From NCBI GenBank assembly GCA_015662405.1, contig DQUE01000078.1, positions 1 through 9,742 on the forward strand: a stretch of DNA of 9,742 bases. The letters run 5' to 3'. Below are positions 1-7,052 of this stretch, piece by piece. Position 1 is the first letter of the stretch; the number at the start of each line of letters is the position of its first letter. Under the pieces are notes generated by a model that had not been told where the DNA came from, searched no databases, and worked only from the letters and a program-made list of their open reading frames with translations. Origin of the DNA: Sulfurimonas autotrophica (GTDB taxonomy: Bacteria > Campylobacterota > Campylobacteria > Campylobacterales > Sulfurimonadaceae). The position numbers and the translations under genes are program-made.

Positions 1-707
1 CTCTCTTTTGGTGTTACAAAGTAACGTTTGATGTCATTTGGTGCTACTATGGGCTGTTGTTTCTCAAGCCTTTGATTAAACCCATAAAGGAGTGAGCCAT
101 CACTAAAAGCGACATTGGCAAATCGTGCCATAGAGACCTCTATATTAAGAGAGTTTCTATGTACAAACATCTCCATAATGCGTTTACTTGCACCCATCAT
201 ATTAACAGGGTTTGCAGCTTTATCTGTAGAGACACAAAAATATTTTTTTACGCCACGCTCAATTGATTGCTTGAGTGTTTTATCGGTATTTAATATATTT
301 GTTTCAATCATACGCATAAGGGTAAAGGGGTCTTTTTCACTGCGTACATGTTTGAGTGCTGAGAGGTTTAATACATAATCATACCCCCCATCAGATTTTA
401 TAAAAGCATCATATTCGACTGCACCGATATCAAGAGCAAAAGTAGCAAATTCACCATCAATGTAGCCAAAACTACTCCGTATATCTCGCACAAGCTCAAC
501 AAGATTGTTTTCAGATATATCTACTACATGCAGTTTTTTAGGGTTGCGGGCAAATATCTCTTTTACCACTGCACTCCCTATACTCCCTGCACCACCGAGT
601 ACCAAAAACCTTGCACCGCTTATAATCTTAGCTAACTCATCTGTATATCTTTGCATATCATCAAAAAAGAGCTCTTTCTCTCTACCTATTAGTTGTAACA
701 CATTCAT
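1..707 (-). CDS. Nucleotide-sugar 4,6-dehydratase, CapD/WbpM-like SDR family (partial, N-terminal 235 residues)
   Basis: I translated this minus-strand frame by hand; it is open from ATG at 707 to the window edge. After about 33 leading residues comes a Rossmann nucleotide-binding motif GGAGSIG (38-44) and an acidic strand end VVDIS (61-65). Then come ALKHV (117-121), the active-site stretch STDKAANPVNMMGASK (160-175) and ARFANVAFSDGSLL (194-207). This is the Polysacc_synt_2 family of UDP-N-acetylhexosamine 4,6-dehydratases, which begin synthesis of bacillosamine, pseudaminic or legionaminic acid type sugars in the cytoplasm. The position of the catalytic Tyr in FlaA1/PseB is Met171 here, as in the WbpM/PglF branch, but no membrane domain precedes the Rossmann fold. 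The start is forced, because an in-frame TAG lies at 717-719; a Shine-Dalgarno AGAGG (711-715) is only 3 nt from the ATG. Beside maf and flagellin it probably serves flagellin glycosylation (inference). The exact substrate and product cannot be told. Confidence 0.85.
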   Translation of the reverse strand, partial: MNVLQLIGREKELFFDDMQRYTDELAKIISGARFLVLGGAGSIGSAVVKEIFARNPKKLHVVDISENNLVELVRDIRSSFGYIDGEFATFALDIGAVEYDAFIKSDGGYDYVLNLSALKHVRSEKDPFTLMRMIETNILNTDKTLKQSIERGVKKYFCVSTDKAANPVNMMGASKRIMEMFVHRNSLNIEVSMARFANVAFSDGSLLYGFNQRLEKQQPIVAPNDIKRYFVTPKE

Positions 708-751
708 GCACCTCTGCTAGCAATTTTCATACCATCAAGTTTTGGTATAGT
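704..751 (-). other. Short in-frame ORF tail overlapping the dehydratase start (ATGA)
   Basis: Reading the minus strand from just after a TAA (752-754) gives TIPKLDGMKIASRGA and then TGA at 704-706. The TGA overlaps the dehydratase ATG (705-707) as ATGA. An ATG at 730 would allow an 8-codon leader peptide (MKIASRGA). ATGA overlaps are typical of translational coupling inside operons, so this may be a leader peptide or the surviving tail of a lost upstream gene. There is no independent proof that it is translated. Confidence 0.3.
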
Positions 752-759
752 TTATGCTT
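743..759 (+). promoter_or_regulatory. Sigma-54-like promoter for maf
   Basis: The sequence TGGTATAGTTTATGCTT contains GG (744-745) and GC (756-757) separated by exactly 10 nt. TGG-A at the -24 side and TGCTT at the -12 side match the RpoN consensus TGGCACG-N4-TTGCW at the key positions. A start about 12 nt after the GC would give a leader of roughly 28 nt before the maf ATG. In Campylobacterota RpoN drives many middle flagellar genes, which suits a flagellin-modification gene. The -24 half is imperfect (T for C at 746). Confidence 0.45.
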
Positions 760-796
760 AAGTTTTAATTAAAAAGAGACTCTAAAAAGGATACTT

Positions 797-2809
797 ATGC
801 AAAATATAGAAGAGCAAGCCATCAAAAACTACCAAAACAATATCGAATTTTTTCAAAAATATGATGAAAAAATCGCTAATAAAATTTTAGCGCTAGAGAG
901 TCTGCTTAACGATGGAAGACTCACTCCAAAGTATGATCTTATCTATGAAGATGGCTACTTTGATGTTGTTGAGCTTACAACCGGAGAAAAACTCTATAAA
1001 ACAGATTCGCAAAAGTTCTCACAAGAGATTGTTGATAATATTAGCTTGAAGAAAAATGACCAAAGCTTTCGAAGTTTGCGAAAGATTAACTTTGAAGAAA
1101 AGGCACTTAAAGTAGTCAAAAACGCCAATGCCTACACAAAGTTTTCAGCAACTGCCGAAATATATCAGCTCTACCATAGTAATATTGATGACTCCACACA
1201 TATGAAAGAGCTTGACAAGTTTATATTTTTAGGAGTAGGACTTGGGCTTCATATTCCAAAAGCTGTTGCAAAATATGACATGCAAGTAGTATTGATAGTA
1301 GAGGATAATCTTGAGCTCTTCCGCCTCTCTCTCTTTACAGTTGACTACAGACAAGCACTTGCAAATACCACAAGTTTTTTCTCAATCGCTGATGATGCAG
1401 ATGGTTTTAGAAGATCTTTTACCAGTTTTTACATAGATGCTTTTTTTAAAAATATGTTTCTTAAGTTTCATCTCTTCTCCTCTGCTTATGAATCAAAAAT
1501 TCAAGCGATTCAAACTATTCTCATCTCTCGACCAGAAGCAACCTACTCCCATAATCGTCTCTTAGAGAAGAGTCGAAAAGTTTTAGATAGAATCAATGAA
1601 GAGTATAAGTTTTTAGACCTTCGCAAAAGAAAAAACGATACACTATTTCAAGAGAAACCATGGCTTGTTTTAGGAGCAGGACCATCGCTTTACAAAAATG
1701 CCCAATGGGTTAAAGAGCATCAAGATAGATTTATCATTATTGCTGCATTTACAGCACTTAAGACACTCAAACGCGTAGGTATCACTCCAGATATTGCCGT
1801 GCAAATTGATGAAAATATCTATACAACACATGAGATGCTTGAAAATTTAGGGGACTTAGACTTCTTAAAAGAGACACTTCTCTTTTTTAGTGCCTCTGTC
1901 TCTCCTGAACTTTTTGAGCACTTCAACAAAGAGAATATTTATCTCCATGAAGATAGAACAAAATATAAACTCTTTCGTAGCACTCTAACAGTCTCAAGTG
2001 TTGGAGATACCATTTACGCCTTAGCGCTTATCTTCAATGCGCCACAAATCTATCTTTTGGGTATAGATTTAGCACTAAGTGATGAGGGACTCTCTCATAC
2101 ACCTGATCACTTTTTGGCACGCACTATAGACAGCAACGAATCACAAATAGAGGAGAATCAAGATTTTCATCTTAATGAAACTGTCATTGAAATAGCAGGG
2201 AATTTTAAAGAGAGAGTAAAGTCCACCCCTCTGTTTATGCTCTCCATCCCAGCAATCAACTCCTTTACAAGAAAATACAAAACATCCACACAAACCATCT
2301 ACAATCTCTCAGATGGATGCAGGTTTGATCAAGCAATACCAACCCCCATACAAGATGTAACACTGCCACAAAAACAGAACAAAAACCTCTTACGCAAAGA
2401 GATGCGAAACTACTTTGACAACCTCTCGACAACACAACTTGATCAAAGAGAGATAGATGGACTCTATTGTCGCATAGGACAGATCAAAGATTACTACGCC
2501 ATACTTGAGAAGTTTACAAATGCACCTCATAGTGACACACTTCTATTTAAACGCAATCTTATTACTATGGTAAGTGACATGTGCAATCATGAGTGCATCT
2601 TTGAACTCAGAGATCTTATGACTGTGTACTATATGAATACCACGCCCTATGCAGACGATTTTTTCAACACACAAGAACTAAAAAAGAGCAAAAAATTTAC
2701 AAAAAAATTCCACGCTCTCTTTGCAAAAAATGTTCAAAAGATCATAGCTACTTACGAGAAAGATCTCTATGTATTAAAAGTGTTAGAGGAGGAAGATTCC
2801 CAAGCCTAA
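797..2809 (+). CDS. maf: Motility accessory factor, Maf/DUF115 flagellin glycosyltransferase
   Basis: This 670-residue protein has the layout of the Maf family. An N-terminal Rossmann-like region includes FIFLGVGLGLHIPKA (142-156) followed by VLIVEDNLELF. The central MptE-like/DUF115 domain begins at PWLVLGAGPSL (288-298), continues through ITPDIAVQIDE (329-339), and contains the segment TVSSVGDTIYALAL (398-411) with YLLGIDLAL (419-427). The rest is a mostly helical C-terminal region. Maf proteins are cytoplasmic enzymes thought to attach pseudaminic or legionaminic acid to flagellin Ser/Thr before export. The start ATG has a good ribosome site, AAGGA (787-791), 5 nt upstream. The gene diverges from the sugar dehydratase and converges with flagellin, its likely acceptor, with 23 bp between the two stop codons. 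Strain genomes often carry several maf paralogues, so which sugar this one uses is unknown. There are no transmembrane segments or signal peptide. Confidence 0.88.
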   Translation: MQNIEEQAIKNYQNNIEFFQKYDEKIANKILALESLLNDGRLTPKYDLIYEDGYFDVVELTTGEKLYKTDSQKFSQEIVDNISLKKNDQSFRSLRKINFEEKALKVVKNANAYTKFSATAEIYQLYHSNIDDSTHMKELDKFIFLGVGLGLHIPKAVAKYDMQVVLIVEDNLELFRLSLFTVDYRQALANTTSFFSIADDADGFRRSFTSFYIDAFFKNMFLKFHLFSSAYESKIQAIQTILISRPEATYSHNRLLEKSRKVLDRINEEYKFLDLRKRKNDTLFQEKPWLVLGAGPSLYKNAQWVKEHQDRFIIIAAFTALKTLKRVGITPDIAVQIDENIYTTHEMLENLGDLDFLKETLLFFSASVSPELFEHFNKENIYLHEDRTKYKLFRSTLTVSSVGDTIYALALIFNAPQIYLLGIDLALSDEGLSHTPDHFLARTIDSNESQIEENQDFHLNETVIEIAGNFKERVKSTPLFMLSIPAINSFTRKYKTSTQTIYNLSDGCRFDQAIPTPIQDVTLPQKQNKNLLRKEMRNYFDNLSTTQLDQREIDGLYCRIGQIKDYYAILEKFTNAPHSDTLLFKRNLITMVSDMCNHECIFELRDLMTVYYMNTTPYADDFFNTQELKKSKKFTKKFHALFAKNVQKIIATYEKDLYVLKVLEEEDSQA

Positions 2810-2829
2810 AAAGCTTGAGAATAAAGATA

Positions 2830-2847
2830 AGACTACTGAAGTAGTCT
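2830..2847 (-). terminator. Intrinsic terminator hairpin overlapping the flagellin stop
   Basis: A perfect 7-bp stem AGACTAC/GTAGTCT closes on a 4-nt loop. On the minus strand it is followed by a moderately T-rich stretch (TTATCTTTATTCTC). The left arm is formed by the last sense codons of flagellin (Arg-Leu-Leu) and the right arm contains the TAG stop. On the plus strand no T-tract follows, so termination of maf here is less likely. Confidence 0.6.
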
Positions 2848-4047
2848 CATAACATTTTGCTGAACAGCATTTGCCTGACTTAAAGCATAAGAGCCCGACT
2901 GTGCTAAGATATTGAGTTTAGAGAAGTTTGCACTCTCTGCCGCAAAGTCAACATCACGGATTTGTGATTCCGCTGCCGTAACGTTTACCTGTGTTACAGA
3001 GATATTTCGAACAGTTGACTCTAATTGATTTTGCACAGAACCAATATCTGAACGGATTGCATCTATATCTTTGAGTGCATACACAGTAGTATTGATCGCT
3101 TTTTGAGCATCTCTTCTTGATGTAACATTAATAGTAGAGAGGTTGTTATCTAGATTTGCAGTACCAGCAGCTGACGCAAATCCAGTACCTTTACTATCAT
3201 TAACAGTTTCAGTCACAGCTATAGCTGATAAGTCAACAGAAGATTCAAGACGAATACCATACTCTGGATTATCTGGCGTTGAACCTGTCGCTTCAACAAG
3301 ACTTGCTCGCACATCTGCACTTTTAAGTTGTGCAGCCTCATTAAACTTATCAATCAGTTTTTGTGCATATTCATATCCAGAGATATCAACACCACTCGTA
3401 TAAGTAGTGGTTGTAGAAACTGAAACAGTTGTACCATCAGCGTTTACAACCGTAAGGCTAAGCGAAGCAGTAGCACCACTGTTATCAGCGGCAGCTACAT
3501 CAGAGAAACCTGTACTCGTCTCCACTAAAGTAAACTTACCAATTTTGTCAATCTGTGTATTGTCAATTGTGAGTTTTACAGTCTCACCCGAGTAAGCACC
3601 AATCTGAAATGATTTGTTTTTATATCCACCATTTAAGAGTGTTTGCCCATTGAATGAAGTCGTCGCAGCGATATTTTGTGCCTCTTCAAGAAGTCTATCA
3701 ATATCTGCTTGAATCTTTTTACGAGTATCCAAGTTTTGACCATCAGAAGCTGCTTGAATAGCTTTTGTTTTAATAGTATCAACAATCTTTGTGTACTCAT
3801 CGAGTGCACCATCAGCAGTTTGTGCCAAACCAATAGCATCGTTTGCATTGTTAATTGCCTGCCCAAGACCTTCTGATTGTTGACGAAGTGTATTTGCAAT
3901 CGCCATACCAGAAGCATCATCTGCTGATTTATTAATACGCAAACCAGAAGAGAGAGCAGTCAAACTTTTTGATAAACCCAAGTTTGTTTGCGTCGCATTT
4001 CTGTGTGCGTTCATTGCTGAAACATTTGTATTAATTCTAAAACCCAT
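2833..4047 (-). CDS. fla: Flagellin (filament subunit)
   Basis: This 404-residue protein has both conserved flagellin ends. The N-terminal D0/D1 helices run from MGFRINTNVSAMNAHRNA through SSGLRINKSADDASGMAIAN (33-52) to SFNGQTLLNGG (131-141). The C-terminal D1/D0 part includes IRDVDFAAESANFSKLNIL (363-381), and the protein ends QQNVMRLLQ. The middle (about 150-300) is variable and rich in Ser, Thr, Ala and Asp, probably surface-exposed and glycosylated. It is shorter than Campylobacter jejuni FlaA (about 570). There is no signal peptide, as expected for export by the flagellar type III apparatus, and no cysteine. The ATG is preceded by AAGGA (4054-4058) 6 nt away. Expression is likely set by the sigma-28 promoter and by CsrA acting on the leader. 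I leave the paralogue (flaA or flaB) open. Confidence 0.96.
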   Translation of the reverse strand: MGFRINTNVSAMNAHRNATQTNLGLSKSLTALSSGLRINKSADDASGMAIANTLRQQSEGLGQAINNANDAIGLAQTADGALDEYTKIVDTIKTKAIQAASDGQNLDTRKKIQADIDRLLEEAQNIAATTSFNGQTLLNGGYKNKSFQIGAYSGETVKLTIDNTQIDKIGKFTLVETSTGFSDVAAADNSGATASLSLTVVNADGTTVSVSTTTTYTSGVDISGYEYAQKLIDKFNEAAQLKSADVRASLVEATGSTPDNPEYGIRLESSVDLSAIAVTETVNDSKGTGFASAAGTANLDNNLSTINVTSRRDAQKAINTTVYALKDIDAIRSDIGSVQNQLESTVRNISVTQVNVTAAESQIRDVDFAAESANFSKLNILAQSGSYALSQANAVQQNVMRLLQ

Positions 4048-4066
4048 AATAAATCCTTTTCTATGG

Positions 4067-4083
4067 AAGAGCCTTACGCTCTT
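4067..4083 (-). promoter_or_regulatory. Leader hairpin upstream of the flagellin ribosome site
   Basis: A perfect 6-bp stem AAGAGC/GCTCTT with a 5-nt loop (GTAAG on the minus strand) lies between the CsrA-like hairpin and the ribosome-binding site, ending about 8 nt before AAGGA. No T-tract follows, so it is not a terminator. It may stabilise the transcript or position the two GGA motifs of the leader. Confidence 0.5.
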
Positions 4084-4098
4084 ACTTAGTTTTTTTGT

Positions 4099-4124
4099 TC
4101 TCTAGAGGCATCCTTGCCTTGAGA
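4099..4124 (-). promoter_or_regulatory. CsrA-binding hairpin in the flagellin 5' leader
   Basis: The minus strand reads AGGCA-AGGA-TGCCT (4119 to 4106): a 5-bp stem presenting GGA in a tetraloop closed by A-T. Outside an internal loop, TCTC (4121-4124) pairs with GAGA (4099-4102). The core CAAGGATG fits the in vitro CsrA consensus RUACARGGAUGU from C through G. A second GGA lies in the ribosome site (4054-4056), 54 nt further on, a spacing one CsrA dimer could bridge. In C. jejuni CsrA represses flagellin mRNA translation and FliW relieves it, so the same control is inferred here. Confidence 0.6.
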
Positions 4125-4132
4125 CAATAACA

Positions 4133-4159
4133 ATATCGACACACAAAAAAATAACTTTA
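4133..4159 (-). promoter_or_regulatory. Sigma-28 (FliA) promoter of flagellin
   Basis: On the minus strand TAAAGTTA (4159-4152), an 11-nt spacer and GTCGATAT (4140-4133) match the FliA consensus TAAAGTTT-N11-GCCGATAA with correct spacing and 13 of 16 bases. Transcription should start around 4125-4127, just before the CsrA-like hairpin, giving a leader of about 80 nt. Sigma-28 control is standard for the major flagellin. Confidence 0.85.
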
Positions 4160-4188
4160 GAGAATTTAGAAATTTTTTTAACCTTTTT

Positions 4189-4230
4189 TTGATACACTTC
4201 CACAATCAAAACAAAATCACTATATATATA
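4189..4230 (+). promoter_or_regulatory. Candidate housekeeping promoter region for topA
   Basis: Two T7 runs (4173-4179, 4184-4190), a TTGATA (4189-4194) and a TATATATATA block (4221-4230) lie ahead of topA. Campylobacterota sigma-70 promoters often have a TATA-like -10 and periodic T-rich DNA rather than a strict -35, which this resembles. The spacing from TTGATA to the TATA block is too long for a classical pair, and CAAAAT at 4212-4217 is an alternative -10. The exact start is unresolved. Confidence 0.3.
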
Positions 4231-4247
4231 GGATATAGGAAAACTAT

Positions 4248-6479
4248 TTGAAATTAATAATCGTCGAATCACCCGCCAAAGCACGCACAATCAAAAATTT
4301 TTTAGGCAAAGAGTATGATGTCATTGCTTCTAAAGGGCACATTAGAGACTTACCAAAATCCCGTTTTGGAATCACTCTTGATGAAGAGACCCATACTCTT
4401 GTACCAAAATACTCTGTAGCAAAAGAGAATGCGCCAACTGTCAAAGAGATAAAAGAGAAAGCAAAAAAAGCAGAGAGTATCTATATCGCGACCGATGAGG
4501 ATCGTGAGGGTGAGGCTATTGGGTGGCATATTGCCCATGCTATCAAAAAAGACCCCAAAACACTGCCACGTATTGTTTTTCACGAAATTACAAAAACAGC
4601 AATCAATCATGCACTTGCATCTGCAAGAGAGATAGATATGAATATGGTAAATGCGCAACAGGCACGTCGCCTACTTGATAGAATCGTGGGGTATAAACTC
4701 TCACCACTGCTTGCTTCTAAAATCCAAAAAGGACTCTCTGGTGGTCGTGTGCAATCCTCAACACTCAAGCTAGTCGTAGATAGAGAGCGTGAGATAAAAG
4801 CCTTTGTTCCTCAAGAGTACTGGACAATTGACACAAAATTCAAGCCAAATATTGATGCAAATCTCATCAAGCACAAAGATGAAAAAATTGCAAAACTCTC
4901 TATAAAAAATAAAGAGCAAGCAGAGGGTATCACACAAAGTGTCAAAAATGACACCTTTAGAGTTGCAAAGATTGAAACAAAACAGCGAAAGAGTTCGACA
5001 CCTCCACCATTTATGACATCAACCTTGCAACAAGCCGCATCAAGTAAGCTCGGATTTACTCCAAAAAAGACAATGATGATAGCACAAACACTCTATGAAG
5101 GGGTCAAAACTCCCGATGGGACTTCTGGAGTCATTACCTATATGAGAACGGACTCACTCAACCTTGCAAAAGAGGCTGTAGATGCAGTTCGTGGTGTGAT
5201 AGAGACGCGATTTGGAAAAAAATATCTACCAAAAAAAGCTAAAGTTTACACAAAAAAGGCAAAAGGTGCACAAGAGGCACACGAAGCTATCCGCCCTACG
5301 ATGCTACAATTTACACCAGAAGTGGCACAGAGCTTTTTAAAAGCCGACGAGATAAAGCTCTATCGTCTCATTTATGAGCGTTTTATGGCATCGCAAATGG
5401 AAGATGCGATTTTTGAACAACAAAGCATCATCTTTCAAGGTAGTGAAAATGAGTTTCGAGCAAGTGGTAGAAAACTACTATTTGATGGTTTTTATGCTGT
5501 AGTGGGAACCGATGACAAAGATAAACTTCTTCCGACACTTAAAGAGGGAGAAAAAATAGAGATACAAAGTGTAAAACCCGAACAGCACTTTACAGAACCA
5601 CCATCACGTTACTCAGAAGCTAGTCTTATCAAAAAACTTGAAGCTGAAGGTGTTGGTCGTCCATCGACTTATGCACCGACAATTGCAACACTCTCAAACC
5701 GTACTTATGTGACCATAGAGAAAAAACAGATTATTCCAACAGAGATTGCTTTTACAGTAACTGAAATTTTAGAAAAAAACTTTCCAAATATTGTAGATAT
5801 TCATTTTACTGCCCAAATGGAAGAGGAGCTTGATGAGATTGCAGAGGGAAAAGTGGACTGGCAAAAACTGCTTTTAGAGTTTTATGAAAAGTTTATGCAA
5901 CAGATCGAAGCGGGAAAAGAGAATATAGTCTCACTTAAGCTTGCAAAACCACTCGGAAGAACATGCCCAAAATGTGGTGAGCATGAGCTTTTACTACGTT
6001 CTGGTCGCTTTGGAAACTTCATTGCATGCTCAGGCTTTCCAAAATGTAAATATACAGAGCAGTGTGATGAAGAGGGCAATAAAGTCGAGAAAAAAGAGAC
6101 AACCGCTGATGAGAAGTGTGATAAATGTGGTGCTGATATGATTGTTAAAAATGGTCGTAACGGACAATTTTTAGCATGTAGCAACTATCCTGATTGCAAA
6201 AATACAAAAAGTATCAATGTTGAAGAGAAAGTAAGCAAGACTCCTTGCCCTGAGTGTGGTGGTAAGATTATTCTGAAAAACTCTCGTCGTGGACCTTTTT
6301 GGGGATGTGAAAACTATCCTGATTGTAAATTTATCTCTAAATTTGAACCAACAACTATAAAATGTAAGGAAAAAGGATGTTCTGGTGTTCTTGCTCCTCG
6401 TACCTATAGGAACAAAGAGGTTTATGAGTGTGTGAAGTGTAAAACACGAACACCGCGCCAAGAGATAGACAAAGCATAA
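4248..6479 (+). CDS. topA: DNA topoisomerase I (type IA)
   Basis: This 743-residue type IA topoisomerase relaxes negative supercoils by passing one strand through a transient break. The TOPRIM domain starts at MKLIIVESPAKA with Glu7 and carries the metal triad Asp83, Asp85, Glu87 in ATDEDREGEA. The catalytic tyrosine is Tyr298 in GVITYMRTDS, with Arg300 beside it. GRPSTYAPTI and QMEEELDEIAEGK, typical of the closing domains, follow. The C-terminus from Cys573 holds four zinc-ribbon modules. Three are of the usual CPKCG...C-x4-PxC type, and the last is CKEKGC...CVKC. The start is TTG: an in-frame TAG lies 12 nt upstream (4236-4238), the family N-terminus fits only here, and AGGA (4237-4240) is 7 nt away. 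It diverges from flagellin across a 200-bp region and heads the plus-strand gene run. Confidence 0.97.
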   Translation: MKLIIVESPAKARTIKNFLGKEYDVIASKGHIRDLPKSRFGITLDEETHTLVPKYSVAKENAPTVKEIKEKAKKAESIYIATDEDREGEAIGWHIAHAIKKDPKTLPRIVFHEITKTAINHALASAREIDMNMVNAQQARRLLDRIVGYKLSPLLASKIQKGLSGGRVQSSTLKLVVDREREIKAFVPQEYWTIDTKFKPNIDANLIKHKDEKIAKLSIKNKEQAEGITQSVKNDTFRVAKIETKQRKSSTPPPFMTSTLQQAASSKLGFTPKKTMMIAQTLYEGVKTPDGTSGVITYMRTDSLNLAKEAVDAVRGVIETRFGKKYLPKKAKVYTKKAKGAQEAHEAIRPTMLQFTPEVAQSFLKADEIKLYRLIYERFMASQMEDAIFEQQSIIFQGSENEFRASGRKLLFDGFYAVVGTDDKDKLLPTLKEGEKIEIQSVKPEQHFTEPPSRYSEASLIKKLEAEGVGRPSTYAPTIATLSNRTYVTIEKKQIIPTEIAFTVTEILEKNFPNIVDIHFTAQMEEELDEIAEGKVDWQKLLLEFYEKFMQQIEAGKENIVSLKLAKPLGRTCPKCGEHELLLRSGRFGNFIACSGFPKCKYTEQCDEEGNKVEKKETTADEKCDKCGADMIVKNGRNGQFLACSNYPDCKNTKSINVEEKVSKTPCPECGGKIILKNSRRGPFWGCENYPDCKFISKFEPTTIKCKEKGCSGVLAPRTYRNKEVYECVKCKTRTPRQEIDKA

Positions 6480-6524
6480 AATTAGACTTCTTTGCAATCA
6501 AGAGTATAAACAAGGATACAAAAA

Positions 6525-7052
6525 ATGAAGATAGGTGTACTCTCAGACACCCATACAAAAGTAAAAAGAGCTAAGGCCGCTCTTGATATGCTTGTGCAAA
6601 ATGGTGCAGAGTTTATTATACATGCTGGAGATATTGTTGAAAAGGAGATTTTAGACCTGCTTGCACATTGTGGCAAGAGATATATAGCCGTTTATGGAAA
6701 CAATGATGCACACCTTGTAGAGTATCATAACAACTACCATCTTGTACAGGAGCCCTATTACTTTACACTTGCAAACACAAAGTGTAAACTTATGCATCTC
6801 CCTTTTTATATGAGTCAGGATGCAGAAGTGATCATTTTTGGACATACGCACAAATTTGAGGTTGCGTTTATCAATGGTGTTTTATTTCTCAATCCCGGTG
6901 AAGTATGCGCAAGAAACAAACCTACTTCAGAGTGTGCTATACTTGAGATACTTGAAGATAAATTTATAGTAAACTACTATACCCAAAAGAAAAAAGAAGA
7001 GAGTTATAATATAGAAAAAACTTTCGTATATAAAAGGCAAAAGAGTGAGTAA
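6525..7052 (+). CDS. YfcE/MJ0936-type metallophosphoesterase
   Basis: This 175-residue calcineurin-like phosphoesterase probably hydrolyses a phosphodiester with two bound divalent metals in the cytoplasm; the substrate is unknown. Metal-ligand motifs are SDTH (Asp8, His10), HAGDI (Asp36), GNND (Asn59), MHLP (His91) and GHTH (His107, His109), then FLNPGE (121-126). The block around His91 is compact. The usual HGH motif is replaced by His-Leu-Pro, and only about 15 residues separate it from GHTH, less than in typical family members. A charged tail of about 20 residues follows the core. The ATG has AAGGA (6512-6516) 8 nt upstream. It lies 45 nt after topA and overlaps bioB by 8 bp, which suggests translational coupling to bioB. 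Confidence 0.9.
   Translation: MKIGVLSDTHTKVKRAKAALDMLVQNGAEFIIHAGDIVEKEILDLLAHCGKRYIAVYGNNDAHLVEYHNNYHLVQEPYYFTLANTKCKLMHLPFYMSQDAEVIIFGHTHKFEVAFINGVLFLNPGEVCARNKPTSECAILEILEDKFIVNYYTQKKKEESYNIEKTFVYKRQKSE

Noticed and set aside
384..389. Run of six C (G6 in the dehydratase coding strand) as a phase-variation tract
   Set aside because: Phase-variable tracts in Campylobacterota are usually eight or more G/C; six is too short, and the frame is intact.
115..720. Two plus-strand ORFs (115-378 and 505-720)
   Set aside because: Both are antisense shadows of the dehydratase, whose minus-strand translation shows clear family motifs throughout.
2797..2821. Imperfect hairpin around the maf stop (CAAGC/GCTTG with flanking TTC/GAA) as a maf terminator
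   Set aside because: The stem is short with a mismatch, the loop is 7 nt, and it is followed by TAAAGATAA rather than a T-tract.
3633..3920. 95-codon minus-strand ORF inside flagellin
   Set aside because: It is an alternate frame of a strongly conserved flagellin segment, with low-complexity composition and no ribosome site.
4221..4230. TATATATATA as a dinucleotide repeat of special interest
   Set aside because: Five units in an AT-rich promoter region are more simply read as a -10-like element.
5882..6184. 100-codon minus-strand ORF across the topA zinc-ribbon region
   Set aside because: It is antisense to conserved Cys-rich topA codons, with no family resemblance or start signal.
6480..6524. 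Separate promoter between topA and the phosphoesterase (TATAAA at 6505-6510)
   Set aside because: There is only 45 nt, no suitably spaced -35 element, and the TATAAA lies almost on the ribosome site; read-through from topA is simpler.
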